From positions 1 through 35,343 of the IMG/VR virus record IMGVR_UViG_3300024509_000031: a stretch of DNA of 35,343 nt; one strand, written 5' to 3'. A model generated the notes under the pieces. It saw only the letters and a program-made list of their open reading frames with translations, searched no databases and was not told where the DNA came from. Shown piece after piece: positions 32,601-35,343 of the stretch. Within the stretch, counting starts at the first letter, position 1; each line of letters opens with the position of its first letter. The translations under genes were made by a program, and so were the position numbers. Origin of the DNA: a virus.

Positions 32601-33657
32601 CTTTTAATTTATCAGCAGGAACTTCAGTTTGAGTTACCTTAATATTTTTTTGTTTCAACATTTCTCTGAATACCGGCTCCGTATCTACTTCACCACCTTT
32701 ATCAGTTGGCATATCTGCTGCTCTAGTGCCAGGCTGTGCTTTACCTTTGAATTGTGGCATCTCTGAACGAGGTATTCCTAAGTTATCATCACAATATAAG
32801 TTTGTACCAGGTACAGTGATTTGACAAAGGTTGATGTTTGGTGCCTTCTCACCTTTAGAGATAGCATCATCAACCATCTTTTGTACCTTACTAATATCGG
32901 TATTGAACTTTTGCAAGTCTTCTTTATCAACTCCATCCGGAATATCAGATGCTGCACCAAATGTTTCTGGGTCAGCTTGTGGAATTTCATTTTGAACGTC
33001 TTGTGCTGGGATTGGATTGAAATCAGTATCTTCTTTTGGTTTTATTTCTTTATCTGCTTCAGTATCCTTTTCTTCAGCATCTTTTGCTAATTGAGCTTGT
33101 GTTTCCTTCTCTTTAGCCAATCTTTGTCCCATAGCAGGGTCTGCTTTTGGGTCATACATTGGTGCTGCTTTTTGAATTGGGTCTTCTTTTGGAGCTCCAC
33201 CTTCTGCACCACCTTTGTCACCTTTTGGCTCTTCTGCACCTTGTGGTTTACCTTCACCACCTAAATCTTGATTAATAGCATCTCTTTCTGGCGAACCTTC
33301 CGGTGGTAATACTTTTTCAGCCGCATCTCTAGCAGGTGTCCCTTCTGGTTGTCTTAGTAAATTACCAACAATACCTTCTTTATCATTTCCTTGCTTATCT
33401 TTATAACTTACTTTTTTATTTAAGATAGGATTTGTAAATGATTTATCAGCTTCTTTTACGTTTTCAGGTGTTTTACCTTTTTCGGTTAATAAATTTTCAA
33501 CCAAGTCTTTCTTAATATGAGATAACCCCATTTCAGAAAGTACAATACCCAATTCCTTTAAGTGGATTGGGTTCTTTGGATTTGGCATCCCATCATCAAC
33601 TCGGAACGCCCATTCAGAAAGTATTTCGTTAATTAATTCAGATAAATTCATATTCAT
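29602..33657 (-). CDS. Large polyvalent-like protein with ParB-like domain, 1351 aa
   Basis: The N-terminus (MNMNLSELINEILSEW) is a short amphipathic helix ending in an L-x-E site, like a capsid-targeting peptide. Residues about 90-300 are low-complexity, charged and Pro/Gly-rich. A ParB/sulfiredoxin-like domain follows (about 365-440) with GYVIDGHHRWAAV, the motif of ParB nucleotide-binding proteins. A Lys-rich helical region leads to a hydrophobic Gly/Ala segment near residues 565-620 (IATTAIFGAAMGGLSHGAAA) that could contact membrane. More charged helices precede a C-terminal domain (about 1060-1351; GYTMGVRNDLI, GNGLNTIEHNHQVI) I do not recognise. Such multi-domain proteins are typically packaged and injected. 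Its ATG overlaps the nuclease stop (TAATG). Confidence 0.8.
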   Translation of the reverse strand: MNMNLSELINEILSEWAFRVDDGMPNPKNPIHLKELGIVLSEMGLSHIKKDLVENLLTEKGKTPENVKEADKSFTNPILNKKVSYKDKQGNDKEGIVGNLLRQPEGTPARDAAEKVLPPEGSPERDAINQDLGGEGKPQGAEEPKGDKGGAEGGAPKEDPIQKAAPMYDPKADPAMGQRLAKEKETQAQLAKDAEEKDTEADKEIKPKEDTDFNPIPAQDVQNEIPQADPETFGAASDIPDGVDKEDLQKFNTDISKVQKMVDDAISKGEKAPNINLCQITVPGTNLYCDDNLGIPRSEMPQFKGKAQPGTRAADMPTDKGGEVDTEPVFREMLKQKNIKVTQTEVPADKLKATQSELVGAKVVGMMGALEENPEHEKITAPIYVSRDGYVIDGHHRWAAVAAYNAKHPEKQIPMKVQVLDQDIKDAIPMANKFAEDMGIAAKKADANKETPDEQPKQVSSLDKKGLTQKIKDKISKWHKEEKEFFEKGYYKAGSEPRRELAQAIKDKAKGAWKAIKHGAQHEIAEFKEAGKGVGKFFKGEKLNDHEKDALKSVGIKIATTAIFGAAMGGLSHGAAAFAKHVAVEFVPHVIGETILKGAGRAALFADIEGEAEMDANMEKFAELIAKGLEDMEISQEQMEDMIDSYNEKKDKNEMQEIKEEHLPLIDSLIEGIINDFIEEANPIQKTDDVLNQYVKYKDEKGDHEVKVSTALKYKNSANKGQVQAYNQAVKLLKKSGVSDKELGKSKQPKPTVAQDKDVQARVGREKTALAKIAKEKEPKVPAEKGSGIDMANKAFAASTLQKSMEIFSKDEKKIFKSFMEDVKEFYSTSNTSKKAQLGAQLVDKYKLYGSSNEKKVYLGIFGGNDKKSHAKEKILGGGNAFTEKLLADLKSTGANLGGGSKKSSLSDSLAKSAKPDLKDKSVAYDAKGNIKDKFIANLFSTEPLSFLDKKFYELHGPLDANGNLIGPSGGKNAKLYLQHSIKNNESIKRTIDELKKYPEINPKVIQALQDHQSRMENILKKYTIPSKQAAQAVGDSYGMMAQGIATNSDKTITGALMKQFAEMSLYDTEIAAGDECYLPSVGNFPSGDKLKISRKSGTKIERVSSVSVKYGLSGDQYSNYGFPGETAQYQKYHPNPDYRNRNASHPGVYGYTMGVRNDLIDNDKQFAKMFKESGFEKHLKNGKADLPSVLQVIKNCKKEMQKVLDGAGAKSLKDLNPLFDRMKEVNQKYADNLNKYLKSDKELDAALGYDNTLILKQGPMAFAMACSWGATLNTGNGLNTIEHNHQVIDSQGKYHSSTDVGSTNLKLWKLNFRAFDNRGGGLTTSYNSARTNINAWKNGYDVKGNRILKK

Positions 33658-34262
33658 TAAAATTTGTGGTCTTCCGGTTCACATATCATTTCTAATTCAT
33701 CCCAGTGAAATTTAGGTTTTTGATTTAGAAATACAAAACATTTCCATTTACCTTGCTTTTCAAAATAAATGTGTTTTTGTAAATGTGATGGAACAGCTGC
33801 TCCAGTTGCTACTCTTTTAGCTGGAGTATCAAAGAAAGCCTTTATTAGTATTGTAAGATTTTCAGCATCATCCCATTTTCTTTCTTGTTCTTCTAATAAT
33901 CTCCACTCGCCTCTATTAAGGTATTGGTCTTGCATAAAACAATTTAGGTAAGAAAATGTTTGTTTTAAATTTGCTTCATTATCAGAGAAAGTTGCTGCAG
34001 GAGCACCATGTCCTTTATCGTAAATGTTTGCTTTGTAATCATCAGCATCTGAAGTTTTAATTCCCTTTTCAGTATAGAAATCCATTGAACCTCTATTAAC
34101 ATTTGTAGGACGGTTTGTTGAACGATACTTAATTATTAAGGGTTGTTCTAAAGATTGTGAATAAAGTACTTCAAACACTTCATTCTTAATTCTTACATCT
34201 GCCTGTCCTATTGATACCAATGAAACAAGCAAAAAGGATAAAAGGAACATAATTTTTCTCAT
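33657..34262 (-). CDS. Secreted NUC-type DNA/RNA non-specific endonuclease
   Basis: I start at the ATG at 34262, which gives a signal peptide (MRKIMFLLSFLLVSLVSIGQA) with a positive start, a Leu-rich core and a likely cut after SIGQA. An upstream TTG-type extension would overlap the previous gene. The 201-residue protein has the DRGH-family core: STNRPTNVNRGSM, YDKGHGAPAATF (the catalytic His in DKGH, an R-to-K change), TFSYLNCFMQDQYLNRGEW (metal-binding Asn) and RLLEEQER. The predicted mature enzyme is exported to the periplasm. It could destroy competing or incoming DNA or scavenge nucleotides; host genome breakdown is less likely from there. It is coupled to the 1351-aa gene. Confidence 0.82.
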   Translation of the reverse strand: MRKIMFLLSFLLVSLVSIGQADVRIKNEVFEVLYSQSLEQPLIIKYRSTNRPTNVNRGSMDFYTEKGIKTSDADDYKANIYDKGHGAPAATFSDNEANLKQTFSYLNCFMQDQYLNRGEWRLLEEQERKWDDAENLTILIKAFFDTPAKRVATGAAVPSHLQKHIYFEKQGKWKCFVFLNQKPKFHWDELEMICEPEDHKF

Positions 34263-34286
34263 ATTATAGCATATTTTTGTATATAC

Positions 34287-34296
34287 TATAAATATA
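34287..34296 (-). promoter_or_regulatory. Putative late-type promoter motif before the nuclease/polyvalent unit
   Basis: The minus strand reads TATATTTATA, exactly the motif, 25 bases upstream of the ATG at 34262. No TTTG lies at -33. It begins just after the stop of the polymerase-like gene. Confidence 0.4.
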
Positions 34297-34300
34297 CTTC

Positions 34301-35343
34301 TTAAAGGTTTCCGTAAGTTTTTCCCCAACTAGCTTTAACAGGGAAGCCACCATCTTCAATGATATCTTTCAAATCTTTAATGGTATTCTTATCAACATCA
34401 GTAGGTACATCAAATAAGAAAGAGTCATAAGTGTACAAATCTAATCTAATATCAGTACCCTTAATGTAATCCAATACCCTTCTCATTTTTTCCACATTCA
34501 TTTCAGTCTCTACGGCTTGGAGTAGGTAGTTGAATACTTTTTGTGGATTAGCTCCTTCAATCCAATCTAAAGGAATCATACGATGTGGTGTTTGTAGGAA
34601 TCCTCTTTTTTGGGTTTCCATCCATAGTTCATCAATATAATCAGCCACAGCCTTAAAATACGGAATTTGGCGGAAATCATCATCAATACCACCATACAAC
34701 AATTGGAATGTAACTCCCTTCGATTCCTCAATACTACAACCATATTGGTCAGCCAACCATTGGTGTACATTACCATCCGGCATATCAAACTTCACCAACT
34801 TACCAATTAGACGGGGGTGATATGCGTTATAATCCATTTGTAGGAATATCCCATCGGAAATGAAACAATCTCTACTACCATCCGATTTGTTTAGGGCGGC
34901 ATAGTTCACACCACCATGTCTATTGGATGGTCTACCTGTCACCGTAAATGGATTGTATTCGGTGTACACTACGTTATCTTTAGAAACTTGCTTTTGGGCT
35001 TGAGGCCATCTATCAACAAATTTTTCCCTATCGACCCTAATCCCAAATCGTTCAATATCTGAAAGGGTAGGTAAGAATATATCGTTATACCAATTGTAAG
35101 TTTTAGTTTTTTGTCTATAAGTTTTTCTTAATTCGGGTTCTATTGCTTCCGCAAGTTTAAGAATGGGAATAGATTGAATGATGTCCTCTTTGTAACCCTT
35201 ATGAATAAAGGGAGCCACTAAGTGTTGAATAGGTTGTTGATAGTCTATTGTTTCACCATGCTTTAAGAAGTAAGCGGTGTCAACATCATTCAATCCTTCC
35301 CTAATTGTAACAAAAGATTGTAGTAGCTTTTTCTTTTGAAAAA
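34301..35343 (-). CDS. Family A DNA polymerase-like protein (partial, N-terminus beyond window)
   Basis: The frame stays open through the right edge, so the true start is outside. At least 347 residues are visible. The polymerase I C-terminal motifs appear in order: YNPFTVTGRPSNRHGGVNY (the TVTGR segment) and motif A FLQMDYNAYHPRLIG, where DYSQIELR is expected. Motif B is SKGVTFQLLYGG, keeping the K, F and Y of the O-helix but lacking the leading Arg. Motif C is YTYDSFLFDVP, where HDE is expected. The metal-binding Asp in motifs A and C remain, but the motif C His and Glu are replaced by Tyr and Ser. The enzyme may be a divergent repair or accessory polymerase, separate from gp43, or catalytically weakened. 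Confidence 0.8.
   Translation of the reverse strand, partial: FQKKKLLQSFVTIREGLNDVDTAYFLKHGETIDYQQPIQHLVAPFIHKGYKEDIIQSIPILKLAEAIEPELRKTYRQKTKTYNWYNDIFLPTLSDIERFGIRVDREKFVDRWPQAQKQVSKDNVVYTEYNPFTVTGRPSNRHGGVNYAALNKSDGSRDCFISDGIFLQMDYNAYHPRLIGKLVKFDMPDGNVHQWLADQYGCSIEESKGVTFQLLYGGIDDDFRQIPYFKAVADYIDELWMETQKRGFLQTPHRMIPLDWIEGANPQKVFNYLLQAVETEMNVEKMRRVLDYIKGTDIRLDLYTYDSFLFDVPTDVDKNTIKDLKDIIEDGGFPVKASWGKTYGNL

Noticed and set aside
34263-34328. 22-residue N-terminal extension of the NUC-type nuclease
   Set aside because: It would overlap the previous gene and bury the signal peptide; the ATG at 34262 leaves a clean signal sequence.
1-35343. tRNA genes, rRNA, integrase, transposase
   Set aside because: Intergenic gaps are mostly below 220 bases and no cloverleaf-like sequence, recombinase motif or terminal inverted repeat was noticed in them.

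Overview
The window is a stretch of a T4-like tailed-phage genome (or prophage-free viral contig) that most likely infects a Bacteroidetes host. It encodes a nearly complete T4-type replisome: family B polymerase gp43, sliding clamp gp45, clamp loader gp44 and a gp62-like subunit, DnaB-type helicase gp41, ssDNA-binding gp32, UvsX and RNase H/5' nuclease. It also carries an endolysin, a collagen-like fibre and probable virion-packaged proteins. The host assignment rests on AT-rich DNA, several intergenic matches to the Bacteroidetes promoter (TTTG, 19-20 bp, TAnnTTTG), a DUF5522-type gene, an Hc1-like histone, and fibre 'TGS/GTSG' repeats typical of viruses of this phylum. Every credible gene is on the minus strand, so transcription runs from the right edge to the left edge.

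Layout from right to left (transcription order). 35343-28236, virion/lysis side: a family A polymerase-like gene cut by the window edge, a secreted NUC-type endonuclease, a 1351-residue polyvalent-like protein with a ParB-like domain, a small unknown, and a GH19 endolysin, ending at a terminator. 28215-26341: an ADP-ribosyltransferase with a capsid-targeting-like N-terminus, ending at a terminator. 26339-21454, recombination/replication: gp32 (tandem promoters, repeat-rich leader), UvsX, 5' nuclease, gp41 helicase and a 57-aa histone H1-like protein, then a terminator. 21380-18766, nucleotide metabolism: class II-like ribonucleotide reductase, DUF5522 protein, thioredoxin, HTH protein. 18769-14019, DNA-modification/counter-defence candidates: two Mom-like paralogues around a small gene, a DUF262-HNH protein and a glycosyltransferase, running directly into gp43. 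11495-6984, clamp operon: gp45, a DruA/DUF4338-like protein, an unknown, dUTPase, gp44, a zinc-ribbon protein and gp62. 6982-1: a Cas4/RecB-like nuclease, an RHH-like protein, two GT-B glycosyltransferases, a small unknown and the start of a collagen-like fibre that leaves the left edge.

The sequence suggests two promoter grammars. Replication and modification operons are preceded by TTTG-N19/20-TATATTTG-like sites. Virion and lysis genes, the fibre and the fibre-proximal glycosyltransferase operon are preceded by a TATATTTATA-like site with no -33 box, which could be a late promoter analogous to T4 TATAAATA. No tRNA, CRISPR array, integrase or insertion sequence was seen.

The most interesting content is the 14-19 kb block (glycosyltransferase, DUF262-HNH, two Mom-like proteins) together with the DruA-like gene inside the clamp operon. 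These look like a DNA-modification or counter-defence set wired into the replisome transcription units. All functional calls come from reading motifs by eye; no database search was run.
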